Assembly (NCBI GenBank): GCA_014529385.2
Contig: CM043944.1
Span: 86,515,884 to 86,579,883 of the forward strand
Source of the DNA: Adiantum capillus-veneris
Lineage: Eukaryota > Streptophyta > Polypodiopsida > Polypodiales > Pteridaceae
DNA: 64,000 nt
Direction of reading: 5' to 3'
Shown: piece by piece, positions 35,207-47,312 of the stretch
Numbering within the stretch: the first letter of the stretch is position 1
Layout of the letters: every line of letters starts with the position of its first letter
Made by a program: the position numbers and the translations under genes
The notes under the pieces: generated by a model
What the model was told of the DNA's origin: nothing
The model's database searches: none
What the model saw: the letters and a program-made list of their open reading frames with translations, nothing else

Positions 35207-35373
35207 GGCGTGCTATATATCAATAGAGAGAGCTTGAAGAGTAGATTCTAACTGTCAAATCTCCGCCAAGTTTAGAGTTGATTTGCAAAAAATTTACCGC
35301 ATGCTCGTTTTGGGCATGAGAGAGGAAGTCAAACTCCTTATAAGACCCCTTTGTGAGTCCAAAATTTCCCTAA
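35207..35373 (+). mobile_element. Element H, right part
   Basis: Begins with the duplicated GGCGT and continues GCTATATATCAATAG as the inverted partner of 5352-5519, ending CCAAAATTTCCCTAA. With the left part it forms one foldback element split by G. Confidence 0.8.
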
Positions 35374-35381
35374 TGCAATTT

Positions 35382-35419
35382 CTTTGCATCGCTTGCAATT
35401 CCTTGCAAGCGATGCAAAG
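35382..35419. repeat. 17-bp perfect hairpin at the right flank of H
   Basis: CTTTGCATCGCTTGCAA at 35382-35398 is the exact reverse complement of 35403-35419, separated by TTCC. The right arm is normal gag sequence (in frame, ASDAK), so the left arm is an inverted copy made when H inserted or during repair. Confidence 0.9.
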
Positions 35420-35595
35420 GACAAAGTGCTCACCGAATGGAGGATTTTAAGGCTTCTCTCTCATGAGTCTATCCACAAATATGTGGACAAGTTTTGGGAT
35501 TTACATCTCAAGGCTACTGTCTTTCAAAAGATAGACTTTGCTGAGCAAAAACAACAATTCTGTGAGGGATTACCTGAAGAAATGGCCGAGTATGT
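35394..35595 (+). pseudogene. gag, second part, of element A
   Basis: Resumes as QFLASDAKDKVLTEWR, directly continuing the IMK at 5348 and matching B's gag (FLATDAKDKVLTEWR). HKYVDKFWDLHLKATVFQK is the conserved gag core. It ends at EEMAEYV, where the LTR-type insertion at 35596 begins. The frame running on to 35848 is insertion sequence, not gag. Confidence 0.85.
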
Positions 35596-37676
35596 TGAAG
35601 GCGAGCTTTTTGAAATGGGGCCTCTAAACCCAAACCAATGGGCCTACCCTCACAAAATGTTCGTAAAGAGGTACGCACACTACTTGGGGCACCACCTTCT
35701 TTTGGGAGTGGAGAAGGAAACCAATCAAAATGACACTTGCACTCACCCACTCAAGCAACACACTTTGAAAACCCCCTTACTCTATATACACTTTGGACAC
35801 TTGAACACCATCAACGATTATGCAACCCAATGCCGTGCATCAAAATGAAATATGCAATTTGTGGAATAGCATTCACCTTCTCCCCATAAGAATACCCATA
35901 ATACATCCAAACTCTTCCTCTCTCAAGCACTCATAAAAAAAATCATGCTCACAAGACTTGCCTCTCAAACACACAAGAGAATCACTTACATCAAACTAAC
36001 ACGCTTTGCATAGAGAGCTCATCTCCATCTATGCAATGCCGTGACACAAATAAATTCACCATGAGAGGTAGCCACATGCATATGTAATGAAGCAAAAGAG
36101 AGTTGGAGTGAGAAATTTCTTTAGACCAATTGAATAAGTGTGGAGAAACAAACCAATGGTAAATTGAGAATAGAACACTTACTTGATTTCTCGCACACCT
36201 TTTAAGGGGAGAACCGACGCTTGCTAACCATCACAAATTGCGACACTTGAAAGTTTTGAAGATGATTTCATGATCATTAACATAACCATGAGAGAGATCA
36301 TGATGTATTTACAAGTTATTGAGGTGCTACAAATGATTTATTGGGTTGATGGAGTAAGAGATTGTAGAATGGAAAGAGTGGAGAATAGAGTTGCACTTCC
36401 TCCAAAGAGAAAGGTTAGGAGGGAGGATGTGAAAGAGGGAGAGTTGGGGTTTTCTCTACTATTGATCAAGAAACAACATGAAGTTGAAAATATAGGGGTG
36501 TGTGTGTGTCCTCAAGTCTCTCCAAGGGGGGCTATTTATAGTTGTGTAGGAGTGGGATTATGCTACACTTAATTAGAGTAAGTGATTAGACCTAATTAAG
36601 TGTCCTTTGACCACTCATTGAATATTGGACATAAAAGGGACTATTTATTCACCAAAAATATCATTTTAGACCGTGAAGGCTCCATAGGGGTGCATAATGT
36701 AGGTGGGCCCCACCATGACGCCCTACGGGTGGCTCCTGCGGGGTATCTCAACTTGTCTGTCTTGGCATTTAGAAAGCATCTTTAGGTTGGTCCCATCACA
36801 TGCAAGTGACCTTGAACACTCATTGCTCTTCTAGAAGATGAGTAGGGGAAAAATAAGATCTCACTCTCTTGATTTACTTGATTTACAGTTCCCTTTTGCT
36901 GCGAATCTGACAGATTTACACTATTTTGACCATAACTTTTTACCTGTAGCTCGGAATGACATGCTTCAAAAGGCAAAATTGACCTTCTCAACATGTTTGA
37001 TATGAATTTGGACTATTCTTCACGCCCATACACCAAGGAATTCGGTTTGGAAGGTCCACACTAGGCTAGGGAACCTTTTGCTTCAAAGTCTTCTTGTATG
37101 GGCCCTTTGCTTGTATGCATCCAAGGGGAATCATGCTTTTTCAAAAGGCTATGATGCTTAAACAAATAGAGGAGGGCCCAATATTATTTGCTTGTGAAAA
37201 GAATATACAATTGGAGTCTTTTTGAAAGGAGAGAAACTATATGTATATTCTTAAGAGATATTGGGCCACCTATGTAGGGGGCATAGAAGACTTGTAGAGA
37301 GGGACCATAATCTTTGGTAAAGACAAGTGGAGAGTTGATTTCCATGGGAATTTATCTATAAGGGGTGGAAGATGGATATATTATTTTTCTACTACTAATT
37401 CACAAGAGGTAAGAAAGTTTGGGGGTATATAGTTGGTTATTGTATGCTTACTCTATTTACAAAGCAAAAAAGAAAAGGGTGGTAATATAAATATATGACT
37501 AAGGTGACATTTTTGAGAAGAGTATAATGTATGTGTCGCCACAAAGGTTAAACGAAGAGGGGGAATTTACTCTAGATAACTTAATAGTGTAGAAAAATAT
37601 ATACACATATGAGGAAGAGGACGTTGAGTAGGCTGACAAATGTTGCAAAAAGATGGTTACCATTTTATGCCACTCA
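35596..37676. mobile_element. 2.08-kb LTR-type insertion (probable solo LTR) in gag of A
   Basis: Starts TGAAGGCGAGC and ends CCACTCA (TG...CA), flanked by the 4-bp duplication ATGT (35592-35595 and 37677-37680). Both sides join a continuous gag reading (AEYV, then NSQRP) as in B's copy. No coding frame, PBS or PPT was recognised inside, so a solo LTR is the simplest reading. A short non-autonomous element is possible. Confidence 0.7.
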
Positions 37677-37680
37677 ATGT

Positions 37681-38080
37681 CAACTCTCAACGACCTGACT
37701 CTATCAACGAAGTAATCCACCATACCATGGTTGCTTCACGCATCAATTTCCAACAAGGGGCTAGATGGAATGTCAAACCCATGGAAAATAAAGACAAAAG
37801 TGATGCAATGGGAAAAATTAATGCCCAAAATTTTTCCCACAGCCATTCCAACAACAACAATCGGTCCAAGGAGAAAGGAGTTTACAAAGGTAAATAAACT
37901 CTCTCCTGAAGAGCTTGAAACCTTTTGCAAGGATCACAAATGTTTTAAGTGGGGTAAGCAAGGACATGGCTATCGTTCTTGTCCCAAAAGAAATGCTCGC
38001 AATGAGACTCCTAGAGCTTCCACTATTGAAGCTCCAAAAGAGGATACTCATTGCAAAGGATCACCTCTCTCCTATGCTTA
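37681..38080 (+). pseudogene. gag, third part (nucleocapsid), of element A
   Basis: NSQRPDSINEVIHHTMVAS continues gag. An Asn/Lys-rich stretch follows, then a zinc knuckle at about 37941-37985 reading CFKWGKQGHGYRSC. The second cysteine of CX2CX4HX4C is Trp here; B keeps CFKCGEK. Frameshifts lie near 37890 and 38080. Confidence 0.8.
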
Positions 38081-38640
38081 GGGAAAGGTAAGGGAGAATG
38101 ATGCTTTCATCTTGTTTGACCCTGGTTCTACTCTCAACTTCATATCAATGGAGTTGTCCACTAAGTTGGGCATTCAAGATTTTGAGATGGAGATGTTGTA
38201 GCTGCCGATGCCGCTTTCAAGGGACAGCAAGCCTCCGTCACTCCCTTGATTGGGAAGTTGAGGCTTCATGTCCAAAGCTTTGTCGACAAAGAAGACTTCT
38301 TTATCTCTCCTCTCCAACATGAGGATGCTCTCCTAGGGATACCGTGGTTCAACCGCATGACTGCCAACATGAAGTTCCCTGAAAGGAGAATCTACTTCAC
38401 CTATAGGGAAAAGAATATGTATATAGATGCTAATGAGTCTGGTCGTACTATACCACTTGTAAATCCTCTTGCCCTTGATAAATCAATGAAAAGCTTAGTT
38501 TTTGTGTACATGATTTTTGTCAAAGAATCCCTAAAAGGTCGTAATGTTTCATCAAAGGTGAATGGTAGGAATCAAGAAGAGCTATACTTGTCTAACTTTC
38601 TAAAATGATTCCAAGATGTGTTCATTGATGATATCCCTAT
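38081..38640 (+). pseudogene. Protease and connection region of element A
   Basis: The retropepsin active site reads FILFDPGSTLNFIS, with P in place of the usual S/T of D(S/T)G. Next come GKLRLHVQSFVDKEDFFI and the end-of-domain block ALLGIPWFNRM. The stretch before RT (YIDANESGRTIPL, ELYLSNFLK) matches B and fragment C. At least two frameshifts and a stop are present. Confidence 0.8.
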
Positions 38641-39434
38641 GGACTTACCTCCAAAATGAGGGGATGATGACCATCGAATTGAGCTTCTACCAGCAGGAAG
38701 CTCACCGCCTAACAAACCTCCCTATCGAGTTTCACAAGCTCAACAAGAGGAGATCATGAGGCAAGTACAAGAATTGCTAGACAAAGGAATTGTGAGGCCT
38801 AGCTCCTCTCCTTTGGCTCTCCAGTCCTTTTAGTGCAAAAGAAAGATGGTACATACCGCATGTGTGTGGACTATCGTGCACTAAACCATATCGCTATCAA
38901 AAACATATTCCCGTACTTCGGGTAGAAGATTTGTTTGATAAGCTACAAGGCTCTACCTACTTCAGTAAGATTGACCTTAAAAGTGGCTATCATCAAATAA
39001 GGATAGTGAATGAAAATATCCTAAAGACCGTGTTTCGTACAACGTTTGACCTTTATGAGTATCTAGTCATGCCTTTTGGCTTGACTAATGCACCAGCTAC
39101 ATTCAATCGATAAATGGAGAATTTTTTTAGACCCTACCGCAAATTCACTGGAGTGTTCTATGATGATATCATCATCTACTCCAATTCCTTGGAGGGACAC
39201 AAGCAACATCTCCAAGTGATTTTTCAAGCATTAAGGGAGAATAATCTTTTTCTCAATCAAAAGAAAAGCAATTTTTTCCTTCAAGAGATTCAACACTTAG
39301 GTCATATTATCTCTCAAGATGGTATCCATATGGATCCATCAAAGTTGGAGGTAATAAAAGCATGGCCTAATTCAAGGAATCTACATGAGCTAAGAAGCTT
39401 TATTGGTATGTGTCATACTATAGACGCTTCATAG
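38641..39434 (+). pseudogene. Reverse transcriptase of element A
   Basis: Motifs in order are [40 protein letters not shown] (first catalytic Asp), [17 protein letters not shown] and VFYDDIIIYSNS (catalytic DD at about 39158). Then comes the thumb FLQEIQHLGHIISQDGI. Frameshifts near 38830 and 38920 and a stop at 39111-39113 (R to TAA region before MENFF) break it. Lineage signals fit chromoviruses. Confidence 0.88.
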
Positions 39435-39960
39435 AAAAATTCTCTCAAATAAAAGGACCATTACATGACTTAACAAAGAAAAACTCTAGGTATTCATGGA
39501 CTGCTAAGGAGCAAAGTGCTTTTGACAAGCTCAAAGAGAAGCTTATCTGCCAACCAGTCCTTATGCTTCCGAATCTCTCAAAGCCATTTGAGATCCAATG
39601 TGATGCTTGTGGTGATTTCCTTGGAGTAGTCTTGCTTCAAGAAGGGCATGCCATAGCATATGAGAGCCGAAGGCTCAACACGGATGAACGGGTCTTAGGA
39701 ATTTATGAGAAAGAGCTGTTAGTTGTTCTACATGCCCTAGACACATGGAAGCACTATCTATTGGGGACTCCATTCATCTTACGAACAGACCATCAAAGTC
39801 TCAAGTACTTCATGATGCAAACAAAGCTTTCCGACAAACAAATGAGGTGGGAAAATTTTCTTTCACAATTTATTTCCACATTGCTCACATTGCTGGTAAG
39901 CACAATCAAGTGGATGATGCACTTTCACGACGGCCAAAAGTTAATGTTGTGTCAATAGCA
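39410..39960 (+). pseudogene. RNase H of element A
   Basis: YYRRFIEKFSQIKGPL leads into the domain. Catalytic residues are in IQCDACGDFLG (D), YEKELLVVLHAL (E) and RTDHQSLKYF (D). It degrades RNA in the RNA-DNA hybrid during replication. A frameshift at about 39870 moves the ending (HIAHIAGKHNQVDDALSRRP) to the next frame. Confidence 0.88.
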
Positions 39961-40924
39961 ACTCACAATGATCTATCTTCTATGATAGATGAGTATGCTA
40001 CTGACCCTGACTTTAAAGACATAATGTCAACCCTTGCTTTGGGAAAGAAAGAGGAACCATTCACCTTGCAGGATGGTTATCTTCTCCATAGCAATAGGCT
40101 ATGTGTTACCCACTCCCTTCATGAGAAAGTCATGTATGAATCCCATGCTCCTCCTTATGTGGGTCACTGAGAGGCATTCAACCTACTCTTCAAGGAGTAG
40201 AGACGTACTTTTATTGGCCTACCATGAAAGTGGACATACAAGAGTATGTTTCAAAATTTGTAGTATGCCAAAAGACCAAGTATGATAGAGGGAAGAAACC
40301 TGGACTACTCCAACCATTGCCAATTCATAATTCACCATGGGAGAGTATATCCATGGATTTTATCTTTGGATACCAAAATCTATCCATGGGAATACGGGAA
40401 TATGGACAATAGTCAACAGGTTTAGCAAGCAAGCACACTTTATCTCTGTCAAGAAGACTATTAAGGCACACCAAATGACAACTCTCTTCATATCACAGAT
40501 TTTCAAACACCATGGATTACCAACATCCATTGTATTAGATAGAGATCCTAGAATGACCAGTAATTTTTGAAAAGGTCTCTTCAAAAATCTAGGTACAAGA
40601 TTGAATTTCTCTTCGGCCTATCACCCACAAACGGATGGCCAAAGTGAGATAGCCAATCTTATGATCCTTGATCTACTAAAGACCTATGTTACAGAAGTAG
40701 ATCAACGCTCACAATGGGAAAAGTACCTACCTCTTGTAGAGTATGTGTATAATAATACTATCCATACTTCTATGGGAAAAGCACCTTTTGAAATCATAGA
40801 GGGAAGACCTAAAAGTCCCTTAATACTTAATGTACATGGGAGATCTTCGCTGCTGATGAGTATAGCCGTGACCTGCAAGCATATTTTCAAAAGATTAAGG
40901 AGGCTATATCCATATCCCAACTAA
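39961..40924 (+). pseudogene. Integrase zinc region and core of element A
   Basis: Linker SSMIDEYATDPDFKD, then YVSKFVVCQKTKYDRGKK (first Cys of the CxxC pair is Phe). Core: SMDFIFGY (Asp 1), VLDRDPRMTSNF (Asp 2, normally SDRD) and DGQSEIANL (Glu). Frameshifts near 40200, 40390 and 40575 separate the pieces. All three catalytic acids remain in the DNA. Confidence 0.85.
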
Positions 40925-41416
40925 GGCAAAAAGCTGCTGCTGACAAGCACATAAGGGCCTTAACATTCAAAGAAAATGATTGGGTCTTACTTAAGTTTCC
41001 TAAGTCTTGATTGAAACAAACGACGGGCAAAAATCCTACGGGCCAAACTAGCAAAAAGATACTATGGTCCTTTTCAAATTTTGAAGCCAATCAATGAGGT
41101 GGATTATCAACTCAAGTTTCCTAACCATTGGCTCATACACAATGCTTTTCATGTGAGCCTACTCAAGCCCTACAAAGGAGAGGCTCCAAATGAACCAATT
41201 ATTGAAGACCCTCCCAAAATCAAAGATCAAGAAGAGGTACTACAACCCAAAGCTATCCTTTGGCATGAAGACAAGGTACTACGACATGGTAAGATTATCC
41301 GACGGTATCTTATTAAGTTCAAAAATTATCCTTTTGAAGATGCTAGATGGATGCAAGGAGTCCAGCTTAAGGATGGTATGAACCTTCTCAACCCTTACAA
41401 TGCTACATTAGAGTAA
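40925..41416 (+). pseudogene. Integrase C-terminus and chromodomain of element A
   Basis: After a shift near 41060: KPINEVDYQLKFPNHW, VSLLKPYKGEAP, then the chromodomain-like RRYLIKFKNYPFEDARWMQG. About 70-80% of residues match B's copy at 857-1663. Ends naturally at TLE before TAA. Confidence 0.88.
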
Positions 41417-41771
41417 GCAAATGTACATGTTTCTTTTAATGATCAATGTTTAGTCTTATAAGACTAATTCTCTCTTTATTTTTCACAAATTTAAGTAATA
41501 AGCATACTAAGAATCATGTTTGGGATGACAAGGTCTCTTAAACACCATGTAGAATTTGTCACTCTACTTGGGAAGATGAAATGGACTAAAGAGCAGACAT
41601 GCTTGCGGCAGCTATATCTCCCAAGCACCAAATGGATTAGTCATCCATCTTGGAATGATGTTGTAGGGTAAAAAGGAATCCTCTACCCGCTAAGACAAAT
41701 TGACTAATGACTATGAATTTATCTCTTTTACCTCATAGTCAGGGATGACTATGATTTCAAGAGAGAGGTAA
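41417..41771 (+). promoter_or_regulatory. 3' untranslated stretch and polypurine tract of element A
   Basis: No gene. The PPT TTTCAAGAGAGAGG with short tail (41755-41771) abuts the 3' LTR. Confidence 0.65.
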
Positions 41772-43297
41772 TGTCATTAAATATCTATTATCTAACCAAC
41801 CCAAATGATTCTCTCATATTAAACTGATCATTTAATGTGGGATAATAAACGAGAACAAGGGTTAGAATATAGACATGTGCTTACGGATCTATCTCAACAC
41901 GGGGCCAAAGGTAAAGGGGGCCAAATGAGAGATGGTCTGTCAAAGAGCAAGGTTAACTAATGGAGCTTAAAATACCTTAGGGTTAGCTTCATTAAAGACC
42001 TCCAATGGTTAGTGTTAAAAGTCTTTTGACCTTAAGCAAGCTAGGGCTGAGCTTGAGGTGGGAACCCAACCTAAACTTGTCTTTGACCTTAAGCAAGCTA
42101 GGGCTGTGCTTGAGGTGGGAACCCGACCTAAACTTGCCTTTGACCTTAGCCAAGCTAGGGCTGAGCTTGAGGTGGGAACTCCACCTAAGGTGCTTGTCAT
42201 GCTTGATGGCTAAGGTACTTTAGGTACTTGTCATAGTTAATGAGGAAGTTCCTTGAGAAGCTTCCTATGCATGGGGGGTAAGATGCTTGAGTCAAAAAGA
42301 GACCCTACACACTTAATGAGGAAGTTGCTTGAGAAGCTTCATATGCATGGGGGGTAAGAAGCTTCTACTTCCATCCAACAAATATCTAGATATTTTCAAG
42401 CTCTCTCTCTCTCTCTCTAAGGGGTCAGGAGGACACTTGTCAAATGACTACCCATGTTCTTGACTGCATGTTGCATGTGATTGGCTAGGGGGAGAGGGGT
42501 CCAATGAGATTGAAGCATGTGGAAAAGATACCACTCACCCAAAGCAACGAGGGGCGGGGGGGGGGGGGGGGTGCTAGGGGGATACACTCCACACACACAC
42601 ACTCATTTGGAAGGGCATTCTCACTTGTTGAAAGTTGAGGAACACCACCTCCTTCTCCAAGATTGTGATAAGTGAGAGCCTACATCAACACTCTTGGCTA
42701 TGGAAGGAAAATCCAACCAAGATCCATGCTTCAATGCTTAAAATTGCCATCTTCTCCATCTCCATTGCTATGCTATTATGTATGCTAGCAAGAAGAGTAA
42801 TGATAAGTGAGGAACTATTTCTTTCTCCTATGGAATGTTTCTTCTTTCTCTTCCCTATCCTCGTTCCCCGCTAGCTCTCTCCACCTTCAAAGGTGTTTGA
42901 GGTCTTGGGACTGAGGCTTGGGATAGTTAATGCTTTCTACAAGTTTATGTTATGCTTGTGATGCATGAAGCTTTCCATCTTTATTGCATCACGTAGGTCA
43001 CAAGGAACACAAAGATTGTATTGTACCAAGTCTCTCTTGATGGGAGAAACTATAATACAAATGCATATTGGAGGGGGGACCAGCTCTATATGAATTCGGT
43101 CCTCAACTATTGTCATGTTCTCTAAACTCTCTCTCTCTTGCAAAAGTATTGTTCATGCCAAGTTAACTAAGTACCATGTTTAGGTTTCTACCATCAATTA
43201 AGTTCACCCGCTATGCTCACAAAGTAATCTCTCAAAAATGCTTCACCTAATTTCCTAATTCCGCTACTCTCAAAGTTCATAGGCCATTTGTATTACA
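41772..43297 (+). repeat. 3' LTR of element A
   Basis: Starts TGTCATTAAATATC and ends TATTACA; the TTGGC duplication follows. Shorter than the 5' LTR by a block deletion. Contains a (CT)n tract near 42403-42419 and a run of about 20 G near 42553-42572. Confidence 0.9.
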
Positions 43298-43793
43298 TTG
43301 GCTCCTTGATTATGCTTGGTAGCAATGTGAGCAATATGAAAATGAAATTGCAAAAGGAAATTTGCCCACCTTATTTGTTTATCGTCATGAAGTACGTAAG
43401 GCTTTGGTGATTCGTTTGGAGAATGAAAGGTGTCCCCAATAAGTAGTGCTTCCATGAGTCTAAGGCATGTAGAACTGCGAGGAGTTCCTTTCCATATATG
43501 CCTAGAGCTTGCTCAATAGGGTCGAGTCTTTGACTTTCATAGGCTATGGCGTGCCCTGATTGGAGCAAAACAGCTCCAAGGCAATCACCACAAGCATCAC
43601 ATTTGACCTTAAATGGCTTTGAGAGATCCGGTGGTGTAAGCACATGTTGAGAGATAAGCTTTTTTGTAAGATTTTCAAAAGCATTGTTCTCCTTGGCAGA
43701 CCATACATACCTAATGTTCTTCTTTTTTAGGTTGTATAATGGTCTTGCTATTAGTGAGAACTTTTCTATGAAGCATCTATAGTATGCACACAT
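43298..43793 (-). pseudogene. RNase H of element B
   Basis: Minus-strand frame with YYRCFIEKFSLIARPL, VKCDACGDCLGAVLL (catalytic D), YGKELLAVLHAL (E) and QTNHQSLTYF, where the third acid (normally TDH) is Asn. It is cut at HIATKHNQGAN by element A; the rest is at 2357. Confidence 0.85.
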
Positions 43794-44480
43794 ACCTATA
43801 AAGCTTCTTAGCTCATGAAGATTCCTTGGATTAGACCAAACTTTTATTGCCTCTAGCTTTGAAGGATCCCTTTGGATGCCATCTTGAGAGATAATGTGAC
43901 CTAAATATTGAATATCTTGTAAGAAAAAATCACTTTTCTTTTGATTAACATAAAGTTTATTCTCTCTTAAGACTTGAAATATTACCTAGAGGTGTTTCTT
44001 GTGTTCGTCTAGTGAATTAGAGTAGATGATAATATCATCAAAGAACACTCCAGTAAAGGTTCGGTGAGGCTTGAATATATTCTCCATCAAGCGGTTGAAT
44101 GTGGTTAGTGCATTATTCATGCCAAAATGCATGACAATGTATTTGTAAAGACCAAATTTAGTGCGAAATACGGTCTTTATAATATCTTGATCAACTATCC
44201 TTATTTGATGGTAGCCACTTTTTAGGTCAATCCTACTAAAATAGGTGGACCCTTATAGCTTATCAAATAGGTCTTCTACCCATGGAACGGGAAACCTACT
44301 CTTGATAGTGATCCTATTTAGTTCTCTATAGTTGACACACATACGGGTGAGCAAAATGTAGATGAGTTAGGCCTAACCATGCCCTTCTTAACTAACTCAT
44401 GCACTTGGCGCATAATCTCCTCTTGTTGAGCTTGAGAAACTCTATAAGGAGGTTTATTAGGTGGTGAACTTCCTGGAAGG
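43794..44480 (-). pseudogene. Reverse transcriptase of element B
   Basis: Reading the minus strand in several frames gives [14 protein letters not shown]-like sequence near 44220, NRLMENIFKP near 44080 and FFDDIIIYSNS near 44030, where the catalytic DD pair is intact. Thumb sequence LGHIISQDGIQRDPSKLEAI lies near 43880-43930. Stops and shifts break it throughout. Confidence 0.8.
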
Positions 44481-44806
44481 ATCTCAATTGCATGGTCATC
44501 ATTGCCTCATTTCGGAGGTAGTTGACAAGGGATGTCATCAATAAAAACATCTTGAAACCCCTTGAGAAAATTGGATAACTCAAATTCCTTTTGATTTCTT
44601 ATATTTTCTTTTGCTAAAGCATTAGGTTCATTTTCAAAGTCTTTAACAAAAATAATGTACACGGAAATAGAGATCTTTATTGACTTATTGAAAGCTTGCA
44701 TATGTACAATGGGTATGGTGTTACCCATCTCTTTAGCATGTATGTACATATCTTTTTCCTTAAACCTAAAGTAGATTTTTCTTTCAGGGAAATTTTCTTT
44801 TGTCAA
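44481..44806 (-). pseudogene. Protease-RT connection region of element B
   Basis: FPERKIYFRFKEKDMYIHAK, MGNTIPIVHMQAFNKSIK and GFQDVFIDDIPCQLPPK match fragment C and element A. Upstream protease sequence is missing: at about 44807 the strand of the similarity flips. Confidence 0.85.
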
Positions 44807-44809
44807 AAT

Positions 44810-45491
44810 CCAAGAAGAGGAAGCTCACCACAAAGGATCTCCTCTATGCCATGCTTGGGGAAAGGTAAGAGAACATGATGCTTTTATTCTCTTTGACCAT
44901 GGTTCTACTCATAATTTCATATCCACAGAGTTGGCCACCAAGCTAGGCATCCACGCCTATGAGATGGGAGATGTCCTACCCGCAGATGGAGCTTTCAAGG
45001 GGCAAGAAGCTTCAATCACTCCCTTAATTGGGAAATTGAGGCTCCATGTCCAAAGCTATGTGGACAAAGAGGAATTCTTTATCTCTCCTCTCAAGCATGA
45101 GGATGTAATCCTAGGGGCACCATACTTTGATCACATGGCTGGCAATGTTGAATTACCTGAAACAAAAATCTACTTTAGGTTTAGGGAAAAAGATACGTAC
45201 ATAGATGCTAAAGAGATGGGTAACACCATACCCATTTCACATACGCAAGCTTTCAATAAGTCAATAAAGAGCTTTATTTCCGTGTACATGATTTTTGTTA
45301 AAGACTCTCAAAATGAACCTAATGCTTTAGCAAAAGAAAATATAAACAATAAAAAAGGATTAGAGTTATCCAATTTTCTCAAGGAATTTCAAGAAGTTTT
45401 TATTGACGACATCCCTTGTGAACTACCTCCTAAACAAGGCAATGATAACCATGCAATTGAACTTCCTCCAGGAAGTTCACCGCCTAACAAA
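44810..45491 (+). pseudogene. Fragment C: inverted protease-connection piece
   Basis: Plus-strand sequence covers HHKGSPLCHAWGKV-like start, FILFDHGSTHNFIST (active site with H after D), GKLRLHVQSYVDKEEFFI, then the same connection region present in B (MGNTIPISHTQAFNKSIK, DDIPCELPPK). It ends at SSPPNK where an inverted LTR begins. About 310 bp (45160-45470) is the reverse complement of 44470-44790, forming a large palindrome with about 370 bp between the arms. Confidence 0.85.
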
Positions 45492-46480
45492 TGGCCTAGT
45501 AACTTGTCTATAGTGGAAAATACCATGAACATAGTGAGAATTTCATTAGGATAGATTCCTAATGAGCATAACAAGAGTGCTTTGGTGGAGAGAGCAACAA
45601 AAATCATAACACCTAGTTGTTAGATAGGCATGAACAATACTTCAAAAGAAGAGAAATTAAGCTATTGACAATAGTTGAGGACCGGATTTTCATGGAGCCG
45701 GTCCCCCCTCCAAAAGGCTTTGTATTATAGGTTTCCCCCATCAAGGGAGATGTTTTACAACACAGTTCTTTGTGTTCCTTCAATAACTAGCTAGCGCAAT
45801 GAAGATGGAAACTTCAAGCACTAAGCAAAAACTTAGTAAACACAACATCAATTCCCTCACGGTCTCAGACCCAAGACCTCACACACCTTCAAAGATGGTG
45901 AGAGCTAGTGGGGTATGAGAGTAGATTGAGAGGAAGAAGGATTAGTGTTACGAGAGAGATGTACATTTCCTCACATAATCACTAATATTAGCATAGCATA
46001 GCTTATTAATTAGCATGGTAGAGGAGATGAGCATGCATTGCAGCTTGGCTCTTGGTTGGATTTGCATCACAAATCCAAGATTTGTTGGTGTAGGCCTTCC
46101 TTCTCACAAGCTTGGAGTAGGTGATAACCTTTCCATTAAAGCTTGAGAAGGAGACAGAGAGTCTTCTTGCTTCACACATGAGCTAGTGTGAGTGTGTGGA
46201 AAATAATGACTTGAGAAAATCAGCCCCCTCTCTCTCTTGGTCTACCCCTCATGCTATTTCCTCTTGTTGGCTTCCCATTCGACCCCTCTAGGCTTAGCCA
46301 ATAGGATTTGAGGAGCATAAGTGATAGTCTTCTGACACATGTCCCCCTTTCCCCTTTTGTGAGAGCTTTAGGTAATTAATAAATGCAACTAAACTCTCAT
46401 TGGATCCCTTTGTCTCCTGGCGAATAGGAATCAGGCAAGCCATTGGGCTGTTAAATGCTCATTGGTCCCCTTGGAAGACC
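45492..46480 (-). repeat. Inverted LTR fragment of the B family
   Basis: Matches 56975-57965 in the same (minus) orientation. It lacks the last dozen bases of the LTR end, joining fragment C directly, and is cut on the right near 46475-46490 by element F. Confidence 0.85.
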
Positions 46481-47312
46481 GCCAGTGGAGGATTACACTG
46501 CAAAATTTCGGATGCTTTTGCAAAGGGTACCTCAGGCACAAAGGCCGGTAGCCGAAGTACTGAATGATTATTTTTTGCAGGGTCTCAACAAGGATCTTAG
46601 AATGGCTATGGCAATAGTGGATAAGGTAACTACTCCACTGGATACTGTAATTGCTAGGGTTGTAGTAGCAGGAGAGGCTTTAGAGGATACGGAATATCCA
46701 AAGAAGTCAAAGAAGAAAGACAGGAAGAAATCTCATCGGAAGTCACAGGACAGTGGCAGTGATAGTTCTGAGTCAGAATCCGCAGTATCTGATTCCTCGG
46801 ACTTAGGCAACAGCGATTCGGGGAAAGAATCGAAGGAGACACCGCGGAAAAAATCCCAGCGTCACGGGAAAGGTGTATCATCCGGATCGACGGAATCGGC
46901 TGAAGTGGCTAAAACTCTGAAGGAAATATGGTGTACCCAATGTCGGAATCCGGGCAATGCTGCTCAGGAATGTGCAATGAATCATAAGTGGTGTGCGATT
47001 TGCACGACCAATACTCATAATATAGTGGAATGTTATCTCAATGGCCAGGGTCGTTGGAGTCGAGGGAACTCTTCTACCTGCCAACAACCACAGATAGGGC
47101 AGGGACAAGAGCCTGCTATGGCGATGGCTCATGCTCATACATTGGAGACGCCTGTGCAAGGTCAAGCAGGAGGACGGGGTCAAGGGGAAGGACGAGGTCG
47201 CGGAAGAGGTGTCCGAGATCCTAATCGCCCCAAGACATGCCTTTTCTCTTTGGGGGATGGACATTGGCGATCTGAGTGTACTGAAGCTATGGAATACGAT
47301 CGGAAAAAGTAG
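46481..47312 (+). CDS. gag of element F (N-terminus missing)
   Basis: Gag-domain end FRMLLQRVPQAQRPVAEVL, then LNDYFLQGLNKDLRMAM. A Ser/Lys/Glu-rich linker follows, then two zinc-knuckle motifs: CTQCRNPGNAAQEC (His replaced by Asn) and CAICTTNTHNIVEC (intact CX2CX4HX4C). A Gly/Arg/Gln-rich tail (GRGQGEGRGRGRG) could bind RNA. It ends at TAG 47310-47312, and the next frame continues in the same phase as protease-RT. Confidence 0.85.

Noticed and set aside
35384-35848. A 154-codon gene
   Set aside because: Only its first ~67 codons are gag of element A; the rest is sequence of the LTR-type insertion read through by chance.
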